Below the pieces are notes generated by a model. That model ran no database searches and was not told the DNA's origin. It was given only the letters and a program-made list of their open reading frames with translations. A DNA stretch of 59,072 bases from an uncultured Rhodospirillales bacterium (GTDB taxonomy: Bacteria > Pseudomonadota > Alphaproteobacteria > Acetobacterales > Acetobacteraceae). How positions within the stretch are numbered: the stretch's first letter is position 1; every line of letters begins with the position of its first letter. Location of the stretch: positions 1 to 59,072 of the forward strand of contig CAIYCW010000048.1 of assembly GCA_903924855.1 (NCBI GenBank), read 5' to 3'. The translations under genes were made by a program, and so were the position numbers. Below, in pieces: positions 59,068-59,072 of the stretch.

Positions 59068-59072
59068 CTGAA

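Noticed and set aside
58142-59068. A 308-codon minus-strand frame opposite the aldehyde dehydrogenase gene
   Set aside because: It is antisense to a clear gene and its first residues are the translated REP-like repeat, a known annotation artefact.

Overview
The window is high-GC alphaproteobacterial DNA. Gene order and gene style fit the Acetobacteraceae/Rhodospirillales: a compact dcw cluster followed by lpxC, bamD, recN and ligA, a type A RNase P RNA just upstream of mraZ, and a pstSCAB-phoU-phoB operon. The genus cannot be named from the sequence alone. No CRISPR array, prophage or intact insertion sequence was seen.

Layout. (1) 1-1787: a DUF4337 membrane protein, a tRNA-Val(CAC) and a secreted DUF3108 protein. 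(2) 1782-26847, all minus strand: mraZ, rsmH, ftsL, ftsI, murE, murF, mraY, murD, ftsW, murG, murC, murB, ddl, ftsQ, ftsA and ftsZ, then lpxC, bamD, recN and ligA. Nearly every junction from mraZ to ftsA is an ATGA, GTGA or TGATG overlap, so the peptidoglycan precursor and divisome genes look translationally coupled. Four TGGG repeats at exact 10-bp spacing lie over the likely mraZ promoter, as expected for MraZ autoregulation. (3) 27030-31073: rnpB, an HdrC/HdrB-like iron-sulfur pair, a lytic transglycosylase, a well-supported candidate small RNA (29885-29971), an N-formylglutamate amidohydrolase and tRNA-Val(GAC). (4) 31103-35264: a glyoxalase II-like hydrolase and a sulfur locus (cysteine synthase, a divergent Rrf2 regulator, a sulfite reductase hemoprotein). 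(5) 35305-41930: the phosphate regulon, with a Pho box ahead of pstS, ending in phoB and a glycosyltransferase. (6) 42011-47043: a glycan-related patch, AT-rich in part, with a cupin, a second GT2, a methyltransferase, a StrF-like glycosyltransferase and a GH130-like propeller protein.

(7) 57482-47174, minus strand: the most interesting region. Eight closely spaced genes form one operon: a phosphonate-monoester-hydrolase-type enzyme, a peptide-class solute-binding protein, two ABC ATPases, a second solute-binding protein, two permeases, and a fusion of a glycerophosphodiester phosphodiesterase with an endonuclease/exonuclease/phosphatase domain. A three-block, 11-bp-period Pho box precedes it and resembles the one before pstS. 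I infer a phosphate-starvation system that imports intact organophosphate diesters or phosphonate monoesters and hydrolyses them in the cytoplasm, comparable in logic to the agrocinopine (acc) system but with a different enzyme set. (8) 57599-59072: a succinate-semialdehyde-type aldehyde dehydrogenase, then a dispersed REP-like repeat at the window edge.
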